This document shows positions 1 through 9,534 of a stretch of DNA of 64,000 bases, in pieces. Origin of the DNA: Pseudomonas sp. LRP2-20. Its GTDB lineage: Bacteria > Pseudomonadota > Gammaproteobacteria > Pseudomonadales > Pseudomonadaceae. Numbering within the stretch: the first letter of the stretch is position 1; every line of letters starts with the position of its first letter. The notes below the pieces were generated by a model, which saw nothing but the letters and a program-made list of their open reading frames with translations, was not told the DNA's origin and ran no database searches. Location of the stretch: the NCBI RefSeq assembly GCF_024349685.1, contig NZ_AP025944.1:4594001-4658000 (forward strand), read 5' to 3'. Position numbers and translations under genes: made by a program.

Positions 1-2203
1 CACCGTCGGTGATCGCCGCAGCGATCAGGGTGTCGCCTTCCTTCAGCTTCAGGGCGATCAGGCCGCTGGAGCGTGGGCGGGCAAACTGTGCCAGCGGGGT
101 TTTCTTGACGGTACCGGAAGCAGTCGCCATGAAGATATAGGCGCCGGTCGGCTCGGCCACCCACTCAGGGGTGTCGCCGTCTTCCTCGTCGATTTCTTCC
201 GCTTCGACGATTTCACCTTCGATGACACCGTCATCGCCGTCTTCCAGCTCTTCTTCAGGGTCGGCGTTCTGCTGCAGGGCCTCGAGGTCGATCTGCAGCA
301 TGGCGGTGATGCGCTCACCCTCCTCCAGCGGCAGCAGGTTGACCAGCGGGCGACCACGGGCGGCGCGCGACGCTTCAGGGATGTCGTAGGTCTTCAGCCA
401 GTACACCTTGCCCTTGCTGGAGAACAGCAGCAGGGTGGCATGGCTGTTGGCGACCAGCAGGTGCTCGATGTAGTCCTCGTCCTTCACGCCGGTAGCCGAC
501 TTGCCCTTGCCGCCGCGGCGCTGGGCCTGGTAGGCGGACAACGGCTGGGTCTTGGCATAGCCGCCGTGGGAGATGGTCACCACGCGCTCTTCTTCCGGGA
601 TCATGTCGCCGTAGTTGAGGTCGTGACGGGCATCGAGGATTTCGGTGCGGCGGGCATCGCCGTACTCGGCACGGATGGCTTCCAGCTCTTCGCGGATCAC
701 TTCCATCAGGCGCTGGGCGCTGCTGAGGATGCGGATCAGCTCGCCGATCTGCTCCAGGATCTCCTGGTACTCGGCCAGCAGCTTCTCGTGCTCCAGGCCA
801 GTCAGGCGGTGCAGGCGCAGGTCGAGGATGGCCTGGGCCTGTTCCGGCGACAGGTAATACTTGCCTTCACGCAGGCCGTATTGCTCCGGCAGGTCTTCAG
901 GGCGGCAGGAATCGGCACCGGCGCGCTCGACCATGACCTGCACGGCACTGGATTCCCACGGCGTGGAAACCAGGGCTTCCTTGGCTTCGGACGGCGTCGG
1001 CGAGGCCTTGATCAGGGCGATGACCGGGTCGATGTTGGACAGCGCGACTGCCTGGCCTTCAAGGATGTGGCCACGCTCACGGGCCTTGCGCAGCTCGAAC
1101 ACGGTACGGCGGGTCACCACTTCACGGCGGTGACGGACGAACGCTTCGAGCAGGTCCTTGAGGTTGAGCAGGCGCGGACGACCGTCGACCAGGGCAACCA
1201 CGTTGATGCCGAACACGCTCTGCAGCTGGGTCTGCTGGTAGAGGTTGTTGAGCACCACCTCCGGCACCTCGCCGCGGCGCAGCTCGATGACGATGCGCAT
1301 GCCGTCCTTGTCGGACTCGTCGCGCAGCTCGGTGATGCCTTCGATCTTCTTCTCTTTGACCAGCTCGGCGATCTTCTCGATCAGGCGGGCCTTGTTCAGC
1401 TGGTACGGCAGTTCGGTGATGACGATCTGCTGGCGGCCACCGACCTTGTCGATGTCTTCGATCTCGGAGCGGGCGCGCATGTAGATGCGGCCACGGCCGG
1501 TACGGTAGGCCTCGATGATGCCCTGGCGGCCGTTGATGATACCGGCCGTCGGGAAGTCCGGACCCGGGATGAACTGCATCAGCTCATCGATGGTGACGTC
1601 CGGGTTGTCGATCAGCGCCAGGCAACCGTCGATGACTTCACCGAGGTTGTGTGGCGGGATGTTGGTCGCCATGCCCACGGCGATACCGCTGGAGCCGTTG
1701 ACCAGCAGGTTGGGGATACGGGTCGGCATGACCGCCGGGATCTGCTCGGTGCCGTCGTAGTTGGGCACCCAGTCGACGGTTTCCTTGTGCAGGTCGGCCA
1801 GCAGCTCGTGGGCCAGCTTGGTCATGCGCACTTCGGTGTATCGCATGGCCGCGGCGTTGTCGCCGTCGACCGAACCGAAGTTGCCCTGGCCGTCGACCAG
1901 CAGGTAGCGCAGCGAGAACGGCTGGGCCATACGCACGATGGTGTCGTAGACCGCAGTGTCGCCGTGCGGGTGGTACTTACCGATCACGTCACCGACCACA
2001 CGGGCGGATTTCTTGTACGGCTTGTTCCAGTCGTTGCCCAGTTCGCTCATTGCATAGAGGACACGGCGATGCACGGGCTTCAAGCCGTCACGCGCATCGG
2101 GCAGCGCTCGCCCGACAATCACGCTCATCGCGTAGTCGAGGTAAGACTGTCTCAGTTCGTCTTCGATATTGACCGGGAGGATTTCTTTGGCCAGTTCGCC
2201 CAT
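1..2203 (-). CDS. gyrA: DNA gyrase subunit A (partial, C-terminus outside window)
   Basis: Subunit A of DNA gyrase breaks and rejoins DNA during ATP-driven negative supercoiling. The first 734 codons are present; the family is about 900 residues, so the end of the beta-pinwheel domain lies outside. The start [10 protein letters not shown] is preceded by AAGGA. The quinolone-resistance region reads [10 protein letters not shown], placing Thr83 and Asp87 at the wild-type Pseudomonas residues, and the catalytic tyrosine is Tyr122 in MRYTEVRM. The QRRGGKGK stretch is a GyrA-box-like motif at the start of the C-terminal domain. An acidic insert ([10 protein letters not shown] and following) lies in the C-terminal domain. 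The identification is certain. Confidence 0.98.
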   Translation of the reverse strand, partial: MGELAKEILPVNIEDELRQSYLDYAMSVIVGRALPDARDGLKPVHRRVLYAMSELGNDWNKPYKKSARVVGDVIGKYHPHGDTAVYDTIVRMAQPFSLRYLLVDGQGNFGSVDGDNAAAMRYTEVRMTKLAHELLADLHKETVDWVPNYDGTEQIPAVMPTRIPNLLVNGSSGIAVGMATNIPPHNLGEVIDGCLALIDNPDVTIDELMQFIPGPDFPTAGIINGRQGIIEAYRTGRGRIYMRARSEIEDIDKVGGRQQIVITELPYQLNKARLIEKIAELVKEKKIEGITELRDESDKDGMRIVIELRRGEVPEVVLNNLYQQTQLQSVFGINVVALVDGRPRLLNLKDLLEAFVRHRREVVTRRTVFELRKARERGHILEGQAVALSNIDPVIALIKASPTPSEAKEALVSTPWESSAVQVMVERAGADSCRPEDLPEQYGLREGKYYLSPEQAQAILDLRLHRLTGLEHEKLLAEYQEILEQIGELIRILSSAQRLMEVIREELEAIRAEYGDARRTEILDARHDLNYGDMIPEEERVVTISHGGYAKTQPLSAYQAQRRGGKGKSATGVKDEDYIEHLLVANSHATLLLFSSKGKVYWLKTYDIPEASRAARGRPLVNLLPLEEGERITAMLQIDLEALQQNADPEEELEDGDDGVIEGEIVEAEEIDEEDGDTPEWVAEPTGAYIFMATASGTVKKTPLAQFARPRSSGLIALKLKEGDTLIAAAITDG

Positions 2204-2564
2204 GAGAAGCCTGATTCCTTTTTCTGGTGAAACTTCGCAGCTCCATCAAGGGCCGAACGAAGCTCGCCGCCGCAGCGCATAGGGGTGCGACGACTTACGA
2301 CAAATCAATGAGTTGTTGCATGGATCTGCGCAATGAAGGCCGCCTTTGTGGGCGGTCTTGGAAACTGCCGGATGTTATCACAAAGGCGAGAAGGTGGGGA
2401 GATGTGGCAGGTGGCCTCAAGCCGGAGCAAATCTCGGGATTTCCATGGCCTGTGCAGGCCTCTTCGCGGGTAAACCCGCTCCCACAGGGAGATTGCAGGG
2501 CCTGAGTGCCGTGATGTACCTGTGGGAGCGGGTTTACCCGCGAAGAGGCCGGCACAGGCGGCAA
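2204..2564. other. gyrA-mtnA intergenic region
   Basis: These 361 bases hold the upstream region of gyrA (read leftwards) and the downstream end of mtnA. The mtnA-proximal half carries a REP pair. A short hairpin with CCGCC/GGCGG arms sits near 2340-2355. I could not pick a convincing gyrA promoter, and I see no gene here. Confidence 0.6.
2458..2550. repeat. REP pair (inverted)
   Basis: Two inverted copies of the short Pseudomonas REP: GCGGGTAAACCCGC flanked by CTCTTC and TCCCACAGG, then the mirror copy. Each copy is itself an imperfect hairpin. The pair lies just past the mtnA stop. Confidence 0.9.
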
Positions 2565-3641
2565 TCAATGCAACCGCTTGCGACACATCAGCTGCGCCAG
2601 CTTGGCAGCATCCGGCCGCTCGACGATGCCACGCTCGGTGACGATCACGTCGATCAGGTCGGCCGGCGTCACATCGAACACCGGGTTGAAGGCCTCGACC
2701 TGCGGCGCCACACGGGTCCCGGCATAGTCCAGCAACTCATCGGCCTCACGCTCTTCCAGCGGAATGTCCTCACCGGTGGCCAGGTTGAGGTCGATGCTGG
2801 TGCTCGGCGCCACCACCATGAAGCGCACGCCATGGTGCATGGCGCTGACGGCCAGCTGGTAGGTGCCGATCTTGCCGGCCACGTCGCCGTTGGCGGCGAT
2901 GCAGTCGGCGCCGACCACCACCCAGGTGATCCCCTTGGTCTTCATCAGGTGGGCCAGCGCCGAATCGGCGCACAGGGTCACTGGGATGCCTTCTTGGGCC
3001 AGCTCCCAGGCCGTCAGGCGCGAGCCTTGCAGCCAAGGGCGGGTCTCGCCGGCATAGACCCGCTCGACCATGCCTTCCAGATAACCGGCGCGTATCACCC
3101 CAAGGGCCGTGCCGATACCACCACTGGCCAGGGCACCGGCGTTGCCGTAGGTCAGCAAGGTCTGCTCGTTGCCCTGGTGACGACGAATCAGCTCGATGCC
3201 ATGCTGAGCCATGGTCAGGTTGGCTTCGCGGTCGCTCTCATGGATGGCAATCGCTTCGGCTTCCAGCGCAGCCAGCACGTCATCATCACCACGCACACGC
3301 AGCAGGCGCTCACGCATGCGGTTCAGCGCCCAGAACAGGTTGGCCGCGGTGGGCCGGGCTTCGGCCAGGCTGAGGAAGTCCTCTTCCAGGTCCATCTCCC
3401 AGTCGCCACCCTGGGCCAGGCGCTCTTCCAGGGCCAGGACCAGCCCGTAGGCCGCAGCAATGCCGATGGCTGCGGCACCGCGCACGGCCATGTCGCGGAT
3501 CGCCGCCACCACCTGCGCGACATTGTCGCAGGTCAGCCAGCGTTCTTCCGACGGCAGCAGGCGCTGGTCGAGCAGGTGCAGGGCGCCGCCTTGCCAGCGC
3601 ATCCCGGTCACCTTCTCCGCCGCCAAAAGTCGCTCGCGCAT
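2565..3641 (-). CDS. mtnA: S-methyl-5-thioribose-1-phosphate isomerase
   Basis: Converts 5-methylthioribose-1-phosphate to methylthioribulose-1-phosphate in methionine salvage. It is a cytosolic member of the eIF2B-alpha-like aldose-ketose isomerase family. At 358 residues it has the usual length. Family signatures seen include [14 protein letters not shown] near the N-terminus, [11 protein letters not shown] in the middle, [38 protein letters not shown] (with the catalytic Asp) and a late [10 protein letters not shown]. The reading frame stays open far upstream, but the start [10 protein letters not shown] follows GGGAGAGG at good spacing and fits the family. It diverges from ubiG, leaving 112 bp for both promoters. 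Confidence 0.95.
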   Translation of the reverse strand: MRERLLAAEKVTGMRWQGGALHLLDQRLLPSEERWLTCDNVAQVVAAIRDMAVRGAAAIGIAAAYGLVLALEERLAQGGDWEMDLEEDFLSLAEARPTAANLFWALNRMRERLLRVRGDDDVLAALEAEAIAIHESDREANLTMAQHGIELIRRHQGNEQTLLTYGNAGALASGGIGTALGVIRAGYLEGMVERVYAGETRPWLQGSRLTAWELAQEGIPVTLCADSALAHLMKTKGITWVVVGADCIAANGDVAGKIGTYQLAVSAMHHGVRFMVVAPSTSIDLNLATGEDIPLEEREADELLDYAGTRVAPQVEAFNPVFDVTPADLIDVIVTERGIVERPDAAKLAQLMCRKRLH

Positions 3642-3753
3642 TGCCTCTCCCCGTCGTTTGGATATCAAAAGCCGGCGATTATAGCGACCCTCGGCCGCAG
3701 ACGCTCGGGTATACTGCGCCCCATTTGAAGTGCAAGTTCCAGAGGATTGTTCA

Positions 3754-4452
3754 ATGAGCAACGTCGACCACGCCGAAATCGCCAAGTTCGAAGCCTTGGC
3801 CCACCGCTGGTGGGACCGCGAAAGCGAGTTCAAGCCGCTGCACGACATCAACCCGCTGCGCGTCAACTGGATTGACGAGCGCGTCGGCCTGGCTGGCAAG
3901 AAAGTGCTGGACGTCGGCTGCGGCGGCGGCATCCTCAGCGAGGCCATGGCCTTGCGCGGCGCGACCGTCACCGGCATCGACATGGGCGAGGCGCCACTGG
4001 CCGTTGCCCAGCTGCACCAGCTGGAGTCGGGCGTCGAGGTCGAGTACCGGCAGATCACCGCCGAAGCCCTGGCCGAAGAGATGCCCGAGCAGTTCGACGT
4101 GGTCACCTGCCTGGAGATGCTCGAGCACGTGCCCGACCCGTCCTCGGTCATCCGCGCCTGCTACCGCATGGTCAAGCCTGGCGGCCAGGTGTTCTTCTCG
4201 ACCATCAACCGCAACCCCAAGGCCTACCTGCTGGCCATCGTCGGCGCCGAGTACATCCTCAAGATGCTGCCGCGCGGCACCCACGACTTCAAGAAGTTCA
4301 TCCGCCCGTCCGAGCTCGGCGCCTGGAGCCGTGCCGCCGGCCTCGAGGTCAAGGACATCATCGGCCTGACCTACAACCCGCTGACCAAGCACTACAAGCT
4401 GAGCAGCGACGTTGACGTCAACTACATGATCCAGACCCTGCGCGAGGAATGA
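3754..4452 (+). CDS. ubiG: Ubiquinone biosynthesis 3-O-methyltransferase
   Basis: SAM-dependent enzyme that performs both O-methylations of ubiquinone synthesis. It has 232 residues, typical of the family. The Rossmann SAM motif [13 protein letters not shown] is at about residues 50-62, followed by VTGIDM and [34 protein letters not shown] stretch and [12 protein letters not shown] are characteristic of UbiG. The ATG at 3754 has AGAGGA seven bases upstream, which is preferred over an in-frame GTG at 3730. Its stop overlaps the first possible start of mupP, so the two are translationally coupled. Confidence 0.96.
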   Translation: MSNVDHAEIAKFEALAHRWWDRESEFKPLHDINPLRVNWIDERVGLAGKKVLDVGCGGGILSEAMALRGATVTGIDMGEAPLAVAQLHQLESGVEVEYRQITAEALAEEMPEQFDVVTCLEMLEHVPDPSSVIRACYRMVKPGGQVFFSTINRNPKAYLLAIVGAEYILKMLPRGTHDFKKFIRPSELGAWSRAAGLEVKDIIGLTYNPLTKHYKLSSDVDVNYMIQTLREE

Positions 4453-4454
4453 GC

Positions 4455-5126
4455 ATGCGTTTGCGAGCAGTACTCTTCGACATGGACGGCACCCTGCTCG
4501 ACACGGCGCCGGACTTCATCGCCATCTGCCAGGCCATGCTCGCCGAGCGCGGCCTGCCGGCCATCGATGACCAACTGATCCGCGACGTGATCTCGGGCGG
4601 CGCCCGCGCCATGGTTGCGGCAACCTTCGCCATGGACCCCGAGGCCGAAGGCTTCGAGGCCCTGCGCCTGGAATTCCTCGAGCGCTACCAGCGTGACTGC
4701 GCCGTGCACAGCAAGCTGTTCGATGGCATGGGCGAGCTGCTGGCCGATATCGAAAAGGGCAACCTGCTGTGGGGCGTGGTGACCAACAAGCCGGTGCGCT
4801 TCGCCGAGCCGATCATGCAGCAACTGGGCCTGGCCGAGCGTTCGGCACTGCTGATCTGCCCGGACCACGTGAAAAACAGCAAGCCCGACCCGGAGCCGCT
4901 GATTCTCGCTTGCAAGACCCTGGACCTGGACCCTGCCAGCGTGCTGTTCGTCGGCGACGACCTGCGCGACATCGAGTCCGGCCGCGACGCTGGCACCCGC
5001 ACGGCAGCCGTGCGCTACGGCTATATTCATCCAGAGGACAACCCGAACAACTGGGGCGCCGATGTGGTGGTGGACCACCCGCTGGAACTGCGCAAGGTGA
5101 TCGACAGCGCCCTGTGCGGCTGCTGA
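4455..5126 (+). CDS. mupP: N-acetylmuramic acid 6-phosphate phosphatase (HAD)
   Basis: HAD phosphatase that removes phosphate from MurNAc-6-P in the Pseudomonas cell-wall recycling route leading to AmgK/MurU. That route bypasses de novo UDP-MurNAc synthesis and is linked to fosfomycin tolerance. Motif I is [15 protein letters not shown], motif II VVTNKP, motif III KPDPEPL and motif [11 protein letters not shown]. The protein has 223 residues. An ATG at 4449 overlaps the ubiG stop, but GAGGA at 4444-4448 is correctly spaced for the second ATG at 4455. The ubiG-mupP-yciK order is, as I recall, the one in P. aeruginosa, where this gene was characterised; without that context it would be called a phosphoglycolate-phosphatase-like protein. 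Confidence 0.9.
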   Translation: MRLRAVLFDMDGTLLDTAPDFIAICQAMLAERGLPAIDDQLIRDVISGGARAMVAATFAMDPEAEGFEALRLEFLERYQRDCAVHSKLFDGMGELLADIEKGNLLWGVVTNKPVRFAEPIMQQLGLAERSALLICPDHVKNSKPDPEPLILACKTLDLDPASVLFVGDDLRDIESGRDAGTRTAAVRYGYIHPEDNPNNWGADVVVDHPLELRKVIDSALCGC

Positions 5127-5149
5127 CTCGCAACGACTGACGACCCACC

Positions 5150-5238
5150 CTGTGGGAGCGGGCTTGCCCGCGAAGCAGGCACCACGGTGGCTGGCACGGG
5201 CTGCGCCCGTGTTCGCGGGCAAGCCCGCTCCCACAGGG
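5150..5238. repeat. REP pair (inverted)
   Basis: TGTGGGAGCGGGCTTGCCCG and its mirror copy, separated by a GC-rich spacer that can itself pair. A third partial copy (GTTGCTCCCACAGGGG) follows at about 5271-5287, close to the yciK start. Confidence 0.9.
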
Positions 5239-5318
5239 GGCGCGCTAGATTCTGGAAATTGAGCAAGAAAGTTGCTCCCACAGGGGCCGCGTCAGCCCAT
5301 AGAGATAGGGAATAATCA

Positions 5319-6059
5319 ATGTTCGACTACACCGCCCGCCCCGGCCTGCTCGCCGGCCGCGTCATCCTGGTCACCGGTGCCGGTCGCGGCATCGGCGCCG
5401 CTGCCGCCAAGGCCTATGCCGCCCTGGGCGCCACCGTGCTGCTGCTGGGCAAGACCGAGGCCAACCTCAACGAGGTCTACGACCAGATCGAGGCTGCCGG
5501 CCACCCGCAGCCGGTGGTCATCCCGTTCAACCTGGAAACCGCCCTGCCGCACCAGTACGACGAGCTGGCAGTGATGATCGAAGAGCAGTTCGGCCGCCTC
5601 GACGGGCTGCTCAACAATGCCTCGATCATTGGCCCGCGCACACCGCTGGAGCAGCTGTCGGGCGACAACTTCATGCGTGTGATGCACATCAACGTCAACG
5701 CCACCTTCATGCTCACCAGCACCCTGCTGCCGCTGCTCAAGCTGTCCGAGGACGCCTCGGTGGTGTTCACCTCCAGCAGCGTCGGGCGCAAGGGCCGGGC
5801 CTACTGGGGCGCCTACGGCGTGTCGAAGTTCGCCACCGAAGGGCTGATGCAGACCCTGGCCGATGAGCTGGAAGGCGTGGCGCCGGTGCGCTCCAACAGC
5901 ATCAACCCGGGCGCCACGCGCACGGCCATGCGCGCCCAGGCGTACCCTAGCGAGAACCCGCAGAACAACCCGCTGCCGGAAGAAATCATGCCGGTCTATC
6001 TGTACCTGATGGGGCCAGACAGCAAAGATGTGAATGGGCAGGCGCTCAACGCCCAGTAA
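5319..6059 (+). CDS. yciK: YciK-family short-chain oxidoreductase
   Basis: SDR oxidoreductase of 246 residues whose physiological substrate is not established. The NAD(P)-binding motif VTGAGRGIG is at about residues 18-26. LLNNAS takes the place of the usual NNAG, and the catalytic set is S (TSSSVG), then YGVSK (Tyr and Lys). The start MFDYTARPGLL is the YciK family start. It follows mupP after a REP-filled gap and is probably read with it. The ORF ends shortly before another REP cluster. Confidence 0.9.
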   Translation: MFDYTARPGLLAGRVILVTGAGRGIGAAAAKAYAALGATVLLLGKTEANLNEVYDQIEAAGHPQPVVIPFNLETALPHQYDELAVMIEEQFGRLDGLLNNASIIGPRTPLEQLSGDNFMRVMHINVNATFMLTSTLLPLLKLSEDASVVFTSSSVGRKGRAYWGAYGVSKFATEGLMQTLADELEGVAPVRSNSINPGATRTAMRAQAYPSENPQNNPLPEEIMPVYLYLMGPDSKDVNGQALNAQ

Positions 6060-6078
6060 GGCTTGAGATTGCCGGGGC

Positions 6079-6240
6079 TGCTTCGCAGCCCTTTCGCAGG
6101 CAAGCCAGCTCCCACAGGGATTGCACAAACCGCAAGGCCAGTGAAGTACCTGTGGGAGCCACAGGGATTGCACAAACCGCAAGGCCGGTGAAGTACCTGT
6201 GGGAGCGGCGGTTCGGCGCCCCGACTTGCCCGCGAAGGGG
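6079..6240. repeat. REP cluster with a 47-bp tandem duplication
   Basis: Three REP-like copies between yciK and undA. Bases 6112-6158 and 6159-6205 are near-identical tandem units differing at one base. The last copy is a variant in which GGGAGCGG is followed by the 16-base module CGGTTCGGCGCCCCGA and then CTTGCCCGCGAAG. Confidence 0.85.
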
Positions 6241-6252
6241 CCAGTGCAGGTT

Positions 6253-7038
6253 TCAGCCGGCGGCCAAGGCCGGGCGCATTCGCCCTTGCTGGCGCCCTTC
6301 CAGCTGCATGCACCGCTCCAGGAACAGGTACATGCAGTCGTAGCTCTTGCAGATCGCCTTGCGCAACTCGTTGCGCAGCCCCAGGGTCGGGTTCTCACCC
6401 GCCAGCGTGCAGATGATCTCCAGCGCCTCCCATGGGTGTGCGTCGTCATACTGGGCATGCATCTTCAGCCATTTCATCGCCCGCTTGCGCTGGTCCTCCG
6501 GGAAGCCCATGGCATAGGTATCCTCGGCGCACACCACCGCCGACCATTCGCCGGTCGCCCCCTCGATCGCGTAGTTGGTCGCCGCCATGGCAATCGCCAG
6601 TGACTCGGTGGTGCACACGCGCCAGCACCAGTCGTTGAGGCCGTTAAGTTCCGGCGGGACATCCTGGGCCTGAAGCTGATGCAGGTGCACGCCATGGGCC
6701 TGGCACCAGTTGACCCAGTAGTCGGCATGGTTGAGCTCGACGCGAATGTTGCGCATCAGCCAACGCCGCGCCATGTCCTCGCCAGGGTGGCGGGCATAGC
6801 GGGTCTTGGTCAGGTTATGGGCCATGTACAGGGAGAATTGCTCGACCACCGGCCAGCCACCGATCAGGTACTGGCGAATGGTCGACTGGCGCAGCTGGCC
6901 ATCACGCAGGCGCTGGTAGAACTCGTGTTCGACCACCCGGCGCTTGCTCTCACGGCAATCCTCGATCAGCTGCTGGGCCCACTGGGGGTAACTGGCCGGG
7001 TCCATCAAGGGCCCGATACGTACGAATGCATCAATCAC
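6253..7038 (-). CDS. undA: UndA-type medium-chain fatty acid decarboxylase (1-undecene synthase)
   Basis: Predicted non-heme iron oxygenase that turns medium-chain fatty acids such as lauric acid into terminal alkenes. It belongs to the TenA/PqqC-like heme-oxygenase-like diiron fold. Numbered from the GTG at 7038, the metal ligands described for UndA fall exactly in place: Glu101 and His104 in VELNHADYW, Glu159 in YAIEGATGEW, His194 with Asp198 and His201 in KMHAQYDDAH. Long stretches such as ESKRRVVEHE, HPGEDMARRWLMRNIR and RKRAMKWLKM match the P. fluorescens enzyme as I remember it. AAGGAG lies seven bases before the GTG, so I prefer it to the ATG at codon 12. It is only 39 bp behind the GGDEF-EAL gene on the same strand, suggesting co-transcription. 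Confidence 0.9.
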   Translation of the reverse strand: MIDAFVRIGPLMDPASYPQWAQQLIEDCRESKRRVVEHEFYQRLRDGQLRQSTIRQYLIGGWPVVEQFSLYMAHNLTKTRYARHPGEDMARRWLMRNIRVELNHADYWVNWCQAHGVHLHQLQAQDVPPELNGLNDWCWRVCTTESLAIAMAATNYAIEGATGEWSAVVCAEDTYAMGFPEDQRKRAMKWLKMHAQYDDAHPWEALEIICTLAGENPTLGLRNELRKAICKSYDCMYLFLERCMQLEGRQQGRMRPALAAG

Positions 7039-7077
7039 TTTCAGCTCCTTGATCCTTGTGATTTTGCGGACGTGTAT

Positions 7078-9534
7078 TCAGCGAAAAGTACCGGGCGCCC
7101 GATGCAGCAAGGGCCGCGCAGCAATCCGTTGGCGCTGCAGACTGTCACAGGTGAACACCTGTGGCCGTTCAATCAGATAGCCCTGGGCGTAATCCACGCC
7201 GATCTCCTGCAAGGCCTGCTCGATCAACGGTGTTTCGACGAACTCGGCGATGGTCCGCTTGCCCATGACATGCCCGATGTGATTGATCACCTCGACCATG
7301 GCACGATTGACCGGGTCGTCGAGCATATCTTTGACAAAACTTCCGTCGATCTTCAAGAAGTCGACGGGTAAATGTTTCAAATAGGCAAATGACGACATTC
7401 CGGCACAGAAGTCGTCCAGGGAGAACTTGCAACCTAGCCCCTTCAATTCGTTGATGAAGCGGATGGCACTGCCAAGGTTGGCAATGGCACTGGTCTCGGT
7501 GATCTCGAAGCAGATCATGCGCGGCGGAATGGCGTACTCGACGAACAACCGCTGCAGGTACTCGAGGAAGTTGTCGTCGCCGATGCTCGTCCCGGACAGG
7601 TTGATCGCGCACATCGCCAGCGGCCCGCCCCGCTCTTCGTCCAGGCATTGGCGGATGACCTGGAACACGTTGCGCACCACCCAACGGTCCAACGCCGTCA
7701 TCAGGCCATAGCGCTCGGCGGCCGGAATGAAACTGTCGGGGAGGATGGTGCGGCCACTTTCGTCGTGCAGGCGCAGGAGAATCTCGATATGGCCTGGGCC
7801 TTCGATGGCCTTCAACGCGGCGATTTCCTGGCAATACAGACAGAAGCGATTTTCCTCCAGGGCCACATGCAGGCGCTGGATCCAGGCCATTTCACCAAAG
7901 CGCATGGACAGTTCGCTGTCGTCGGCGTGGTACACCTGCACCCGGTTACGGCCCTTTTCCTTGGCCATGTAGCACGCCATGTCGGCAGCCCGCAGCGAAG
8001 CCTCCAGCGAACCCGGTGCCTGCGCCATATGCACCAGGCCAATACTGACGGTGGTCACGAACGGCCTGCCCTTCCACACGAAGTGCAGGCTCTGCACGGC
8101 CTGGCGCAGGTTTTCGCCGATGCGCTCGGCCTGTTCGGCCGGGCAATTTTCCAGCAGCACACCAAACTCGTCGCCGCCCAGGCGGGCCAGGGTGTCGCCT
8201 TCGCGCAGCCCCGACTGCAGCACCGCACAGATGTGCCTGAGCAGTTCGTCGCCAGCCGCATGGCCGCAGGTGTCGTTGACCAGCTTGAACTGGTCGAGGT
8301 CGAGGAACATCAGCGAATGCCGCCCAGCCTGGCGTACCAGGCCATTGAGCGCCTGCTCCAGGCGGTATTCGAATTCGCGGCGGTTGGCCAGGCCGGTCAA
8401 GGCGTCATGGGTGGCTTGCCACGACAGGTTGGCGATGTACTGGCGCTCCTGGGTCATATCGTGCAGCACCAGCACGATACCGGCCACCTGGTCGTTGTTG
8501 ATGATCGGCGAGCCGACCAGGTTGACCGACACCGTGCTGCCATCCAGGCGCTGGATCAGCCGGGCATGCTCGGCGCCGCCCTTGAGGCTGCCACTGAGCA
8601 CCTGTTCGACCAGCGTGCAGCCTTCGCCCCCTTCCTGCTCGTCGAGCAGACTGAACAGCGCCCCCAGCGGCAGGCCCAGGGCCTGGCCGGACTGCCAGTG
8701 GGTCAGCTGCTCGGCCGCAGGGTTCATGTAGCCGATGTTGCCCTCGACATCGGCGGTGATCACCGCATCGCCAATCGCTTCGAGGGTGATCTGGGCCCGC
8801 TCCTTTTCCTCGCGCAGGGCATTGGCAAAGGCCTGGCGCTGGGCCAGCAGCTTGCTCGAACGGCGCCAGGCAATGGTGATGAGGAACAGTGCAGTCAGCA
8901 GGTTGGTGACCAGCAGCACCCGCAGCAGCATCCGCGAGCCTTCACCCAGGGCGTCACTGAAGGCCTTGGCAGCCGGCGTGACACCTTCGTTGATCGCCAC
9001 GATACGGCCCTTCCACTCACTGAGCTGGGTCGGGCCGACCTGCCCGCGGGCGAAACCATCGTGCATCTCGCTGGCCAGCACATTGAGCTTGGTCAGGTAG
9101 TCATCGCCGATGTTCCAGTACTCGATCGCCGTCTGCATGTAGCTGATCTGGCGGAAGTTGCGGTAGAACCAGATGATCCGGTCGACATCGTCCGGGTGAT
9201 TGCCGCCCTGCAGCACGGCCAGGCGGGCGCCCTCCAGGTCCGGGCTGGCCTGGTCGAGGAGCTCGCGCAGCTCGTGGTCGCCCTGGGGCACGGCCATGAC
9301 CTGGCGATAGCGTTGGTAAGTCCGCTCGTCGCGGTCATCGGCATACAGGTTGAGGTAATAGATGGCATCTTTCTGCGCCTTGGACCAAAGGCTTTCACCG
9401 GCCACGTAGGCACGCACCGCCGACAATGCATAAAGGCTGAGGCTACCCAGCAATACCTGGAACACGACAACGGCGATGAAGGGCCAGATGATACCTACCA
9501 GTCTTGGCGCTTCTTGAGTGCGATTTCCCTTCAT
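7078..9534 (-). CDS. Membrane PAS-GGDEF-EAL cyclic-di-GMP enzyme
   Basis: 818-residue signalling protein. It has a transmembrane segment at about residues 12-40, a periplasmic region to about 200, and a second membrane segment (LLRVLLVTNLLTALFLITIAW). A PAS domain around residues 240-360 (ITLEAIGDAVITADVEGNIG) follows, then a GGDEF domain and an EAL domain. The diguanylate cyclase site is intact (RLGGDEFGVLL) and an RxxD inhibitory site (REGD) lies five residues before it. The EAL motif is EILLR, followed by FSLDDFCAGMSS and FLKIDGSFV, so phosphodiesterase activity is plausible. The start at 9534 follows AGGGA. Which activity dominates cannot be told. It is upstream of undA with a 39-bp gap. 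Confidence 0.92.
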   Translation of the reverse strand: MKGNRTQEAPRLVGIIWPFIAVVVFQVLLGSLSLYALSAVRAYVAGESLWSKAQKDAIYYLNLYADDRDERTYQRYRQVMAVPQGDHELRELLDQASPDLEGARLAVLQGGNHPDDVDRIIWFYRNFRQISYMQTAIEYWNIGDDYLTKLNVLASEMHDGFARGQVGPTQLSEWKGRIVAINEGVTPAAKAFSDALGEGSRMLLRVLLVTNLLTALFLITIAWRRSSKLLAQRQAFANALREEKERAQITLEAIGDAVITADVEGNIGYMNPAAEQLTHWQSGQALGLPLGALFSLLDEQEGGEGCTLVEQVLSGSLKGGAEHARLIQRLDGSTVSVNLVGSPIINNDQVAGIVLVLHDMTQERQYIANLSWQATHDALTGLANRREFEYRLEQALNGLVRQAGRHSLMFLDLDQFKLVNDTCGHAAGDELLRHICAVLQSGLREGDTLARLGGDEFGVLLENCPAEQAERIGENLRQAVQSLHFVWKGRPFVTTVSIGLVHMAQAPGSLEASLRAADMACYMAKEKGRNRVQVYHADDSELSMRFGEMAWIQRLHVALEENRFCLYCQEIAALKAIEGPGHIEILLRLHDESGRTILPDSFIPAAERYGLMTALDRWVVRNVFQVIRQCLDEERGGPLAMCAINLSGTSIGDDNFLEYLQRLFVEYAIPPRMICFEITETSAIANLGSAIRFINELKGLGCKFSLDDFCAGMSSFAYLKHLPVDFLKIDGSFVKDMLDDPVNRAMVEVINHIGHVMGKRTIAEFVETPLIEQALQEIGVDYAQGYLIERPQVFTCDSLQRQRIAARPLLHRAPGTFR

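Noticed and set aside
1740..2203. Quinolone-resistance change in gyrA
   Set aside because: Codons 83 and 87 encode Thr and Asp, the normal Pseudomonas residues.
440..2230. Long open frame on the plus strand opposite gyrA
   Set aside because: Antisense to a certain gene; the protein has no family features and is rich in residues expected from GC-rich shadow frames.
6253..7038. PqqC or thiaminase TenA
   Set aside because: No pqq or thi genes nearby, and the ligand set and sequence blocks match UndA at identical numbering.
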